From Lutibacter sp. A80 (GTDB taxonomy: Bacteria > Bacteroidota > Bacteroidia > Flavobacteriales > Flavobacteriaceae): DNA of 64,000 bases. The notes below the pieces were generated by a model. The model saw only the letters and a program-made list of their open reading frames with translations. It ran no database searches and was not told the origin of the DNA. Of this stretch, positions 1 through 7,388 are shown one piece after another (the first letter of the stretch is position 1; each line of letters begins with the position of its first letter). The DNA lies in assembly GCF_022429645.1 (NCBI RefSeq), contig NZ_CP092480.1:957501-1021500 (forward strand), in the 5' to 3' direction. The position numbers were made by a program, and so were the translations under genes.

Positions 1-135
1 ATGGCAACGGTTTTGTATAAAAATAGTTGCGTTTTTGCGAGCGAGGATTTTCCGAAGGAAAATCAGATGTAGTAAAAGAGCAACGACTTTTAAATTTAGT
101 TCTAATCTAGCAATTTTTTTTATGCGTTGTTAGCT
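1..135 (-). repeat. attC-like site A (cassette 9)
   Basis: The left core ends GGCAAC at 3-8; its mate would lie outside the window. The right core GTTAGCT is at 129-135. A perfect central hairpin pairs 46-53 (GATTTTCC) with 57-64 (GGAAAATC). Outer arms are GTATAA..GTTGC (15-30) and AGCAAT..TATGCGTT (109-128). Confidence 0.7.
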
Positions 136-440
136 TTTTGTGCGATTTTATATTTGTATTTCGTTTACACAATAATTTTTAATTCCGTTTTTCAATTCCG
201 CAAACTAGCTTAAATTCCGAAATAATTTTAATTCAGATTTCGAGTGAGTAATTCCGCGATTTGCTAAATTCCGCAAACAAGCTAAAAATTCCGCTTTGAT
301 TTGGATTCCGAACTTGAGTCAGATTACAGAGAATAATTCAGTATTATATTCCACAATTCGTTTTCAGATTTTTACTTAACGAACTTCATTTATAAACTGA
401 AATTTTGCGATTTTGCAATGACCTAAGCATTAAAGCTAAC
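130..440. other. Cassette segment without an ORF
   Basis: The segment is bounded by GTTAGCT (129-135) and its exact reverse complement AGCTAAC (434-440), so it is a proper cassette, but neither strand has an ORF of more than about 15 codons near the cassette start. It holds many short AATTCCG repeats, including two copies of a longer motif (AATTCCGCAAAC then a/t-AGCT) near 195 and 267. It could encode a small RNA, carry a promoter, or be a decayed gene; the sequence does not decide. Confidence 0.5.
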
Positions 441-567
441 GGTTTGGTATATGATACGTTGCGTGTATAAGCAACTAATTTAGCAAATAAAAACCGAATA
501 GAATATTCCGCAGGAATATTCGTAAGTAGGCTAGAACTAGCAATGGATTATATACGTTGTTATGTGC
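434..567 (-). repeat. attC-like site B (cassette 8)
   Basis: The left core AGCTAAC is at 434-440 and the right core GTTATGTGC at 559-567. A perfect 9-bp hairpin pairs 501-509 (GAATATTCC) with 513-521 (GGAATATTC). It belongs to the same sub-family as sites C, H and I. Confidence 0.75.
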
Positions 568-642
568 TGGCATTACTTTATCTGAGTTCAAAATTATTCT
601 TTTTCAATATTTTTAGTCAGTATCACTGTTCTCGATTGTATT

Positions 643-1224
643 CTAAAAGTTTGGCTCTATTTTGATATTATATTTTGTTAAAAGTCCAACTACCGTTTCT
701 AAAGTAAATTTAGCTCCTTTAATTTGGTTATTTTCTGGGTCAATTGAAAAGTTGTAAGAACTTCTAAAATCAGCATTTTGCAAGTTTGTGTTTTTGAATA
801 TTGCATTTTGTAAGTCACAATCATCAAAAACGGATAAACTTAAATCACACTCCGTAAAATCAACTTCCTGAAGTTTGGTTTTCTGAAATGAAAATTTTGA
901 AAGTTTCCGTTTAAAAAATGACGAATGATTTAATTGGCATTTGTCAACTTTTATTAAAAATCCAAAGTCGTTACATTTATCGAATTGCAAACCTAACATT
1001 TTACAATCTTTAAAAAGTACATTTTGAAATCCTGTTTGTAAAATATGAGCTGAACTTAAATTACAGTCATAAAATTCGCAGTCTATAAACCTAATTTTCG
1101 ACAAATCAGAATTCGAGAAATTACAATTTAAAAAAGTACATAATTCATATTCGCCTTTTTCAAGTCCATTTTCCGAAAAGTCCTTCTTTTTAAATGTTTT
1201 TTCTTCTATAAACTGTTCATTCAT
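643..1224 (-). CDS. Pentapeptide-repeat protein, Qnr-like in form (cassette 8)
   Basis: A 193-residue soluble protein made almost entirely of five-residue repeats with L or F at the centre (for example CNFSNSDLSKIRF, ECDLSLSVFDDCDLQNAIF, NLQNADF). These should fold as a right-handed quadrilateral beta helix. It ends with a short helical tail (FTLETVVGLLTKYNIKIEP), as in the Qnr/MfpA group, whose members mimic DNA and shield gyrase from quinolones or toxins. There is no signal peptide or membrane segment. The start at 1224 is 34 nt inside the cassette boundary (1258), and no promoter is visible between. A gyrase-related role is inference from family shape only. Confidence 0.75.
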   Translation of the reverse strand: MNEQFIEEKTFKKKDFSENGLEKGEYELCTFLNCNFSNSDLSKIRFIDCEFYDCNLSSAHILQTGFQNVLFKDCKMLGLQFDKCNDFGFLIKVDKCQLNHSSFFKRKLSKFSFQKTKLQEVDFTECDLSLSVFDDCDLQNAIFKNTNLQNADFRSSYNFSIDPENNQIKGAKFTLETVVGLLTKYNIKIEPNF

Positions 1225-1249
1225 TTAATCTCGATGTTGCTTTCCGCTT

Positions 1250-1385
1250 GCACATAACGTGTTTGTATAAGATTAGTTGCGTGTTTCAAGTACTAAAGTT
1301 AATAAATAAAACACAAATAGAAAGTCCGCGAGGACTTTCGTAAGTAAGCGAGAACTAGCAATTAATTTTATACGGTGTTAGGCAC
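1250..1385 (-). repeat. attC-like site C (cassette 7)
   Basis: The left core GCACATAAC is at 1250-1258, the exact reverse complement of 559-567. The right core GTTAGGCAC is at 1377-1385. The central hairpin pairs 1320-1327 (GAAAGTCC) with 1332-1339 (GGACTTTC). Outer arms are GTGTTTGTATAAGATTAGTTGC and AGCAATTAATTTTATACGGT. Confidence 0.8.
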
Positions 1386-2026
1386 TGGCATTTTCTAAGA
1401 ATATATTTAACTTCATTCTTATCAATCATTAATTTCGGAAAAGTATATTCGTCTTCTTTATTAATTTTTCCAAAAACTTGTGGGTTAGGATTTGTTGGTT
1501 TCTCTGTATAAACTATAGTAATTGTGAATTCTGATGAAGGAACTTCTCCTTTATGTATTTCAGCTTTATCAATTATATATAAATTTCCGGCTTTAATTTT
1601 ATTTTGAACTATTTTCTTTAAGTTGAAGTTTTGACCTGTTTTCTTAAGTATTCTTTTACCATCTTTATCATAAGAACCTGAATATAATGAATGAGTAGAT
1701 GGAATTGATTTAGAAGAGCTATAAAGAGTATTAAATATATGACCAGTTACAACATAACTAATTACATTATAATAATGGTTATGAATGTCCATTAAAGGTT
1801 TTAGTCTTTCTGAGTTATTCGACCATATATGTATTCTAAATTTCTCATTATTTTCAAATTCAAAAAGATTGTTATAATAAAAACCCAAAGGATGAATCAT
1901 TAAATCATTTGATTTTAGGTCTTTTATAATTTTATTACAACTTTCTGATATTTTGATAATATTTTTAGTTCTATAATACTCTCTTAAAGTGTGAAAAAAG
2001 TCTTTAGTATATTGATTTTCCATCAT
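1355..2026 (-). CDS. Cupin-like protein, second gene of a two-gene cassette
   Basis: A 223-residue soluble protein. A central stretch reads like a cupin fold: IHIWSNN..MDIHNHYYNVISYVVTGHI, then GNLYIIDKAEIHKGEV.SSEFTITIVY. The spaced histidines (IHNH and IHKGE) could bind a metal, as in cysteine-dioxygenase-like cupins. The gene overlaps the upstream membrane-protein gene by 23 bp, so the two are probably translationally coupled. Its stop (1355-1357) lies inside attC-like site C, so the last seven codons come from sequence beyond the cassette's core junction. The first of two adjacent ATG codons is used here. The function is unknown to me; the cupin call is from visible motifs only. Confidence 0.6.
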   Translation of the reverse strand: MMENQYTKDFFHTLREYYRTKNIIKISESCNKIIKDLKSNDLMIHPLGFYYNNLFEFENNEKFRIHIWSNNSERLKPLMDIHNHYYNVISYVVTGHIFNTLYSSSKSIPSTHSLYSGSYDKDGKRILKKTGQNFNLKKIVQNKIKAGNLYIIDKAEIHKGEVPSSEFTITIVYTEKPTNPNPQVFGKINKEDEYTFPKLMIDKNEVKYILRKCQCLTPYKINC

Positions 2027-2912
2027 TTAAAAATCCTGTAATTTCTATTAAGTCTTGTTCCTCTAATTTAAAGTCATAAAGTTTTGCAATTTCTTCGACA
2101 TTAATTTTTGTGATATTATTTAAAACAACATTATCGATTTCTTTGTCAATATTTAGTTTTGATAATTGTTTTGATTCTTGATAAATTTCTTCTTTGTAAG
2201 TTTTATAAAGAAAGGTATCTTTAGTACAAACTAAACCTAAATCCCTTTTATCTTCTTTGGTTATAACACAATTAGATTCATTTAAATCGGTTCTAGTTGT
2301 AGTAAAAATCTTTTTTAAATAAATATCAATCTCTAACATTGGAAAGTGAGATTTATAAATTATCGATTTAAAAATAGTAGCAAAAGCTTGATTTTTTACA
2401 AATTTTGAAGACCAATTTATTTTTGTGTCTTTTGCAGATCTTAGAGAATTTTTATACTTCGCATAATTTTCACATAACTCTTCATCCAATGGATTAATGA
2501 TATTTAAACGAATAATTTTACTCGTATTATTTGACTGAGAAATTTCAGCTATTTTAGGAATAGTAACATTTCTACTAAATCGTCCAACACCTCCAGAAAA
2601 ATACCAGAAACTTGTACCTATTCTACCTAATGCAAAATAATCAGCAATTCTCTTGGGCTCAATTATTTCAAATTTACTTTGTTCTTCAGGTACTTCTATT
2701 TTGAATAGAAACCATCCAATGAACATTGATACAATAAGTGAAATAGAAATTTTATCTAAAACTGATTTTAGATAAATAAGTGTTTCGTTTGTACTGTTTG
2801 GAAAGTGTTTTGGTATAACATAAACTCGAATTAAAAATATTACAAGCAGAATTAAACCTACAATCCATAAAAGTTGTTTTCTTTTTGATTTCTGTCGTAA
2901 AATTGCTTTCAT
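2004..2912 (-). CDS. Two-TM membrane protein with cytosolic domain, first gene of a two-gene cassette
   Basis: A 302-residue protein. There is a basic N-terminus (MKAILRQKSKRK), a first membrane segment at about 13-33, a second at about 53-71, then a 230-residue domain that is probably cytosolic and contains a notable RIGTSFWYFSGGVGRFSRN motif. No family is recognised with confidence. The start is 51 nt inside the cassette boundary at 2963. Coupling to the downstream cupin-like gene and carriage on a mobile cassette make a toxin-like or defence module possible, with the membrane part as an effector, but nothing in the sequence proves this. Confidence 0.65.
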   Translation of the reverse strand: MKAILRQKSKRKQLLWIVGLILLVIFLIRVYVIPKHFPNSTNETLIYLKSVLDKISISLIVSMFIGWFLFKIEVPEEQSKFEIIEPKRIADYFALGRIGTSFWYFSGGVGRFSRNVTIPKIAEISQSNNTSKIIRLNIINPLDEELCENYAKYKNSLRSAKDTKINWSSKFVKNQAFATIFKSIIYKSHFPMLEIDIYLKKIFTTTRTDLNESNCVITKEDKRDLGLVCTKDTFLYKTYKEEIYQESKQLSKLNIDKEIDNVVLNNITKINVEEIAKLYDFKLEEQDLIEITGFLNDGKSIY

Positions 2913-2954
2913 TTTTGTTTCTAATTTTCGTTTAAGTTGATGTTTTCTTTGCTT

Positions 2955-3090
2955 GTGCCTAACGACTTAGAGTATGAAAAGTAGCGTAAAAAACACACAG
3001 AATTTAGGATTAGTAAACTGGTTTAAAAACACAAAATTGGGTAAATGGCTCACCAGAAAGAAGCTATTTTTTATACGCACTGTTGCCCAC
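2955..3090 (-). repeat. attC-like site D (cassette 6), divergent
   Basis: The left core GTGCCTAAC is at 2955-2963, the exact reverse complement of 1377-1385. The right core GTTGCCCAC is at 3082-3090. The outer arms are recognisable (GTATGAAAAGTAGCGT and AGCTATTTTTTATACGCACT), but the centre differs from all other sites and lacks the short strong hairpin. Only CTGGT..ACCAG pairing remains in the middle. Confidence 0.65.
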
Positions 3091-3148
3091 AGTTACTTTT
3101 TTTCAGACAGAAAATATTTCATTATGATGACTCTTGCTAAATTCGGTA

Positions 3149-3676
3149 TTATTCTTGGATTGTATCAATTGGCTCGTATTCTGTTTTTTTATTAATAATT
3201 AAATCTTTTTTATTGATTTCGGTACTCAATGAGTCTATTTTTTTACTCAAAATACCGAAATCATATTCTTGTTTCTTATATGAATTATTGTAACTAAATA
3301 AAGAAATAAGTAAAGCTAAAATACTTATTCCAATAGTATAATAAACAGCGTTTAAATTTTTATGATTGATTATATAAGAATTTACCAATTCAACTCCTTT
3401 TGGTTTAATTCTCACGACAATAGATATTTCATCTCTTGGTATTAAATCTCCTTTACTTGTTTCAAACTGAACCCCAACAGTCAATCTACCAGGTAGATAT
3501 TCAATGTAATTTTCAGACACCATAAGACCTAAAAATCTACCCATAAATACCCTATCATTTTTTTCATCTTTAAAATTTTCAAGCAGAAAATCTCGTACCT
3601 CGACATATCCAAAATGATTATTTCTACTTAATAAATATTTTAAAAATTTAATATGGATATGTTCTTCTCTCTCCAT
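3149..3676 (-). CDS. Predicted winged-helix-like protein with one TM and a coiled coil (cassette 6)
   Basis: A 175-residue protein of unknown family. The first 60 residues are helical and end in YIEYLPGRLTVGVQF, which resembles a small winged-helix or MarR-like N-terminus. A single membrane segment lies at about 110-129 (YYTIGISILALLISLF), followed by a charged coiled-coil tail (about 138-162). I chose the ATG at 3676 (MEREEH); an upstream TTG in the same frame lies inside the recombination core and is less likely. The fold assignment is a guess from pattern. Confidence 0.6.
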   Translation of the reverse strand: MEREEHIHIKFLKYLLSRNNHFGYVEVRDFLLENFKDEKNDRVFMGRFLGLMVSENYIEYLPGRLTVGVQFETSKGDLIPRDEISIVVRIKPKGVELVNSYIINHKNLNAVYYTIGISILALLISLFSYNNSYKKQEYDFGILSKKIDSLSTEINKKDLIINKKTEYEPIDTIQE

Positions 3677-3689
3677 AGTGTTCCTTATT

Positions 3690-3824
3690 GTGGGCAACGT
3701 GTTTTTATATGATTTGTGCGACTGGAAAATCGGAGATTTTTCTGCCGTAGCAAATCGTTAGTTGAATGTTTGTCGTTAATGTTAGTTCAAATTTAAGCAT
3801 AAATTATATGAGTTGTTGGCTCAC
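3690..3824 (-). repeat. attC-like site E (cassette 5)
   Basis: The left core GTGGGCAAC (3690-3698) is the exact reverse complement of 3082-3090. The right core GTTGGCTCAC (3815-3824) matches its mate at 4394-4403 in 9 of 10 positions. The central hairpin pairs 3724-3731 (GGAAAATC) with 3735-3742 (GATTTTTC). It belongs to a second sub-family with sites F and G (shared GTGCGACTGG and AAGCATAAA). Confidence 0.75.
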
Positions 3825-3828
3825 GTAT

Positions 3829-4389
3829 TTAATCTTTAATCGATTTCTTATCAATTTTTAAATAATTCAAGAAAACATAAAGTTTTAATGTATCGTTTGA
3901 TTTAATCTCTAACTTATCAAAAGAATTAGTTACTTTGACTAATAATTTTTTTAACTTTTTCCCGCTATCAGTTGAGTCAATCATTATTGCAACTACAGCT
4001 TTTTTCGAGAAATCAGGATACTCATTGTTTTTTCCTTTATTTAGATAATGTTTTTCCATAATTAAATCAATTTTATCAATTGAAAAGCCATTTTCTTTAT
4101 AAATCGAATCGGAATCAATTCCTAAAATATTTTTTTTCCTAAATGAGCCAAATTTGAAATTATATGGAATTACTTGCTTTGTCGTTTTGTTATCATTAAA
4201 CTCAAGAATCAAATTTTGGAAATCAATTTTATCAGTAATCTGTGAAAAATTATAATTTGTGGAATCTAACGAAATTATTTCTCCATTAAACTCTGAAATA
4301 TCAAAATCAGAAGGATAATATTTAACTTTTTCGTTTTCACAACTAACAATCGAGAACAAAATCAGTAAGTAAATAATCTTTTTCATCAT
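3829..4389 (-). CDS. Lipoprotein of unknown function (cassette 5)
   Basis: A 186-residue protein with a lipoprotein signal: MMKKIIYLLILFSIVSC, Cys17 being the likely lipidated residue. The mature part is hydrophilic, lysine- and aspartate-rich, with no domain I recognise. The start lies only 14 nt inside the cassette boundary at 4403, leaving almost no room for a promoter, so expression must come from upstream transcription. Either of two adjacent ATG codons could be used. Confidence 0.7.
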   Translation of the reverse strand: MMKKIIYLLILFSIVSCENEKVKYYPSDFDISEFNGEIISLDSTNYNFSQITDKIDFQNLILEFNDNKTTKQVIPYNFKFGSFRKKNILGIDSDSIYKENGFSIDKIDLIMEKHYLNKGKNNEYPDFSKKAVVAIMIDSTDSGKKLKKLLVKVTNSFDKLEIKSNDTLKLYVFLNYLKIDKKSIKD

Positions 4390-4393
4390 ATGT

Positions 4394-4530
4394 GTGCCAA
4401 CGTGTTTTTATAAGATTTGTGCGACTGGAAAATCGGAGATTTTTCGGTAGTAGCAAATTGTTTGTTGAATGTTAATCGGTTCGTTATTTAGTTTAAAAGT
4501 AAGCATAAATTTTATGAGGTGTTACTTAAA
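4394..4530 (-). repeat. attC-like site F (cassette 4)
   Basis: The left core GTGTGCCAAC is at 4394-4403 and the right core GTTACTTAAA at 4521-4530, the latter a perfect 10-nt reverse complement of 5026-5035. Between them is the E/F/G-type centre with GGAAAATCGGAGATTTTTC. Confidence 0.75.
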
Positions 4531-4604
4531 GTTGTTTTTCGTTCTACTCTATAATTTTCTCAAATCAAGTTAAATTCAGACCGTTTCATTGCTCAAATCC
4601 GTAT

Positions 4605-5018
4605 TTATTCTTTATCTATTAATTCAGCCAATTTTATAGCTAATTTATCATTCTTATATTTTCCGCTTTTATCTCTGAAATAATACGTTCCGCTAACCGA
4701 TTTAGCAAGTGTCATTTTTTTGTCGTCATCAAAATATATTGATATATTCCAAATTTCTCCATTTGTCCCGATTATATAAACGGGTTCCGTTAAGCAAATC
4801 TCATTACTAAAGAAATCAATAATATCTTTTTGAGTGATATTCACAACTCTATATTCACCTCGATTTACTAAAGTTTTTAATTTTATTTTCTTTGGAGTTT
4901 TATAATTTTCGCAGATACTAGGTTTTTCAGCACAACTCAAATAAGAAATTAGAATTGTCATTAATAAGCAATATTTTACAATCGATTTTAGCATTTTTTT
5001 TTCAATCTGGATTTTCAT
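4605..5018 (-). CDS. Small lipoprotein of unknown function (cassette 4)
   Basis: A 137-residue protein from the ATG at 5018. The N-terminus has a membrane-spanning signal ending in ISYLSC, and the Cys is a likely lipidation site. An internal ATG at 4994 would put this Cys at position 21, a more standard lipoprotein signal, so the start is uncertain; the reading frame upstream of 5018 runs into the recombination core and is not used. The mature domain (about 100 residues) contains VYIIGTNGEIWNISIYFDDDKKMTLAKSV in two blocks, suggesting a small beta-rich domain. No family is recognised. Confidence 0.6.
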   Translation of the reverse strand: MKIQIEKKMLKSIVKYCLLMTILISYLSCAEKPSICENYKTPKKIKLKTLVNRGEYRVVNITQKDIIDFFSNEICLTEPVYIIGTNGEIWNISIYFDDDKKMTLAKSVSGTYYFRDKSGKYKNDKLAIKLAELIDKE

Positions 5019-5025
5019 CCGCAAT

Positions 5026-5160
5026 TTTAAGTAACGAGTTTTTATAAGATTTGTGCGACTGGAAAATCGGAGATTTTTCGGTGGTAGCAAATCGCTTGTT
5101 GAATGTTTGTCGTTTGTACTAGTTCAAATTTAAGCATAAATTTTATGAGTTGTTGCCCAC
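5026..5160 (-). repeat. attC-like site G (cassette 3)
   Basis: The left core TTTAAGTAAC is at 5026-5035 and the right core GTTGCCCAC at 5152-5160, the reverse complement of 5635-5643. The centre is nearly identical to site F, including the GGAAAATC..GATTTTTC hairpin. Confidence 0.75.
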
Positions 5161-5176
5161 AGTTATTTTAATCCAA

Positions 5177-5623
5177 TTATTTTATTCCTCTTATTTTTGT
5201 CAAAAACCTACTCATTAATCTTGTTATATTCATTTTCGGTTTTTCATTATTTGGGTCTTTTAGCCAAAATCCACAAACATTACAAATGACCTCGTTTTTG
5301 TAGGTGACTTTTTCATTATTAGAATTGTAAGCTTTAATTAAAATACCAAAACTCCCTCCACTTGATTCATTAGTATATTTTACTTTATCCTTTCTAATTT
5401 TATTAGAATAACATCTTGGACATCTTTCTTTTTCATCAATCAATTTTGATTTAGGATTTTCCTCAATCAATTGTTCAATTCTGTACTCGGTTAATCCTCT
5501 TTTAAATAGAATCTTTTTAATTTTTTCTTGAGAATTTTTCAAGTATGTATCAAGCTTATATTTCGCAAAAAAGGCTAGTTCATAATCATCAAAATCAGAA
5601 AGGTATTTATCTATTTTACTCAT
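5177..5623 (-). CDS. Zinc-ribbon protein of unknown function (cassette 3)
   Basis: A 148-residue soluble protein. Residues 1-60 are helical and charged. Two CxxC knuckles follow, C68-x2-C71 (CPRC) and C114-x2-C117 (CNVC), separated by 42 residues of predicted beta structure: the layout of a zinc ribbon. The start is 20 nt inside the cassette boundary at 5643. I do not recognise a named family. Proteins of this form often bind nucleic acid or a protein partner, but here that is inference. Confidence 0.65.
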   Translation of the reverse strand: MSKIDKYLSDFDDYELAFFAKYKLDTYLKNSQEKIKKILFKRGLTEYRIEQLIEENPKSKLIDEKERCPRCYSNKIRKDKVKYTNESSGGSFGILIKAYNSNNEKVTYKNEVICNVCGFWLKDPNNEKPKMNITRLMSRFLTKIRGIK

Positions 5624-5634
5624 TTATAGTAATT

Positions 5635-5769
5635 GTGGGCAACGTGTTTGTATATGGTTTGTTGCGTGGTTAAGCAACTAAGTTAGCAAATAAAAACCGA
5701 ATAGAAAATCCGCGAGGATTTTCGTAAGTAGGCTTGAACTAGCAATAAATTATATACGGTGTTCTACGC
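5635..5769 (-). repeat. attC-like site H (cassette 2)
   Basis: The left core GTGGGCAAC is at 5635-5643 and the right core GTTCTACGC at 5761-5769. A perfect hairpin pairs 5704-5711 (GAAAATCC) with 5716-5723 (GGATTTTC). Outer arms are GTATATGGTTTGTTGC and AGCAATAAATTATATAC. Confidence 0.8.
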
Positions 5770-5783
5770 AGTTTTTTATTCCG

Positions 5784-6008
5784 CTAAATCATATTCGAAA
5801 TTTGAATTATCATCGAAATTCCGTAAATTATTGATATTATAATTATTCCTTTTTTTATCGTTTTTCCGTGTTTGTTTGACCAATTCACGTATTCATTTTT
5901 TTTAGATTCAGATACTTTCCATTTTCCATTTGCGTATTTAAATCCGAAATACATAATTAACGCAAAAATGGCAATTCCGATAATTGAAGTCAAAAGACTT
6001 GGTTCCAT
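5784..6008 (-). CDS. Small two-TM membrane protein (cassette 2, second gene)
   Basis: A 74-residue protein with membrane segments at about 6-26 (LTSIIGIAIFALIMYFGF) and about 52-71 (KKGIIIISIIYGISMIIQI), joined by a short polar loop rich in Lys, Asn and Trp. It starts 2 nt after the stop of the upstream gene, so the two form a tight operon inside one cassette. No family is recognised. Small hydrophobic partners of this type can be immunity proteins or export helpers; nothing here decides. Confidence 0.55.
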   Translation of the reverse strand: MEPSLLTSIIGIAIFALIMYFGFKYANGKWKVSESKKNEYVNWSNKHGKTIKKGIIIISIIYGISMIIQISNMI

Positions 6009-6010
6009 AT

Positions 6011-6403
6011 TTAATTCTTAATTATTAGTTTAAAGTCCGAATTTTTAATTCTTTTTTCCAATTCAGAGTATGTAATTCCGTTCAGTTCAGTTTCTCCGTT
6101 TTTCGTTCGATAAATTTCCGATTTAGTTTCTGTTCCGTTTTGATAAACCCAATTATATAAATCAGTCGAATCCTTTTGTTGTGTTCTAATATTAATTCTT
6201 TTCCAGTTTTTCTCAATTATGCCAAATTCGGATGTTGTTTTGTTTACAATTAAATCTCCGTTTTCTGAATCATAATATAATTCCTTTAAGTCGCCATAAT
6301 GGTCTTCAATTTCCATTGAATAAAGTCCAAATCCAATAAATCCGACAACTGTAATTATTACAATTCCGAAAATCAGAAGTCCATATTTTAATGCTTTGTT
6401 CAT
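6011..6403 (-). CDS. Single-TM protein with small extracytoplasmic domain (cassette 2, first gene)
   Basis: A 130-residue protein. An N-terminal anchor at about 7-28 (YGLLIFGIVIITVVGFIGFG) has no clear cleavage site or lipobox. A hydrophilic domain of about 100 residues follows. The start is 23 nt inside the cassette boundary at 6426. The family is unknown; its only context is the two-TM partner directly downstream. Confidence 0.55.
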   Translation of the reverse strand: MNKALKYGLLIFGIVIITVVGFIGFGLYSMEIEDHYGDLKELYYDSENGDLIVNKTTSEFGIIEKNWKRINIRTQQKDSTDLYNWVYQNGTETKSEIYRTKNGETELNGITYSELEKRIKNSDFKLIIKN

Positions 6404-6417
6404 TGGTCGGTCAAATT

Positions 6418-6555
6418 GCGTAGAACGTGTTTGTATATGGTTTGTTGCGTGTTTTAAGCATCTAATTTAGTAAATAATTACCGACCAAGAAAGTCCGAGA
6501 GGACTTTCGTAAGTAGGCAAGAAGCCAGCAATAAATTATATACGGTGTTGGGCAC
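6418..6555 (-). repeat. attC-like site I (cassette 1)
   Basis: The left core GCGTAGAAC (6418-6426) is the exact reverse complement of 5761-5769. The right core GTTGGGCAC (6547-6555) is the exact reverse complement of 7424-7432. The hairpin pairs 6489-6496 (GAAAGTCC) with 6501-6508 (GGACTTTC). GTTGGGC fits the integron consensus GTTRRRY. Confidence 0.8.
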
Positions 6556-6560
6556 AGTTT

Positions 6561-7373
6561 TTAATTTTCAATCCAACTGTAAAATTTTATATTATTCCAA
6601 CTATATATTGAAATGGTAACTCCTGAATTTTCTTCAATGTTTGTTGAGGAATAATCGTTCAATATGTTAGCTAAATTATCAAATTCGACCGAATCTGTGT
6701 ATTTATAATATTTTGAGGGATGATTGACCCAGTTTCCATCAGTTGTTTCAGGATAAGGTATTCTTCCTTCTCCTTCAAATTCAAACTCTGTGAAATCAGG
6801 ATTTTGTTCTATAATGGCCGAATAATCTGTATAAATGTTTGTGTTATTTGTATTAGTTCCGCAAACATATGCAAATGAATTTTTTGGAATCCTAAAAGTT
6901 TTGTCGTGTAATGAAGTCGTAAAGTTATTTTCGATTAGTGTTATAGATACTTTTTGTTCGTTAATTTCAATAGAATACTTATCAGTTACTCTTCCATTTA
7001 AAAAAGTTACTTTATTTATATTTTGAGGTAACTCGATATAGGATGTTGCAGGTCCCAATGCAGTAAAACATAATCCAGGTTCAATTATCTGCTCAAATCT
7101 TACGATTAATTCATTACCATTTATAAATTCGGTTGTTGACAGTCCGTAATTTATACAAGGGTAAATTTCAGAAGTAATTAATTTTAGTTTTAAAACTGGT
7201 TCTTGAGTTTCGTTACTTGTATATATTTCTTCCGGCATAAAATTAATTTCCGTATCAATAGAGTTGTCAACTATATACTCGGCATAATCAGAATCATTTA
7301 GGACTTCATCATTATCAGAGCTACAGCCTAAAATTGTAAATCCAATTAAAGTAAAGATTAGTAATTTTTTCAT
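6561..7373 (-). CDS. Lipoprotein of unknown function (cassette 1)
   Basis: A 270-residue protein with a clear lipoprotein signal (MKKLLIFTLIGFTILGC, Cys17, then SSDNDE, a flavobacterial outer-membrane sorting-type context). The mature part is acidic and beta-rich, with no catalytic motif I can name. It is the cassette closest to the recombinase, hence the one best placed to be transcribed from the candidate promoter at 7563-7570. Its stop lies 6 nt from the core of site I. Confidence 0.7.
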   Translation of the reverse strand: MKKLLIFTLIGFTILGCSSDNDEVLNDSDYAEYIVDNSIDTEINFMPEEIYTSNETQEPVLKLKLITSEIYPCINYGLSTTEFINGNELIVRFEQIIEPGLCFTALGPATSYIELPQNINKVTFLNGRVTDKYSIEINEQKVSITLIENNFTTSLHDKTFRIPKNSFAYVCGTNTNNTNIYTDYSAIIEQNPDFTEFEFEGEGRIPYPETTDGNWVNHPSKYYKYTDSVEFDNLANILNDYSSTNIEENSGVTISIYSWNNIKFYSWIEN

Positions 7374-7388
7374 AACGATGTTTTTATA

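Noticed and set aside
2974-3195. Plus-strand 73-codon frame as a real gene
   Set aside because: Half of it is the attC-like site D and the rest overlaps the end of a convincing minus-strand gene; all other cassette genes run on the minus strand. Kept only as a low-interest finding.
3677-3697. TTG start extending the cassette 6 gene
   Set aside because: It would place the start codon within the recombination core; the ATG at 3676 is better.
5019-5090. N-terminal extension of the cassette 4 lipoprotein
   Set aside because: It runs through the attC-like site G and would bury the lipoprotein signal.
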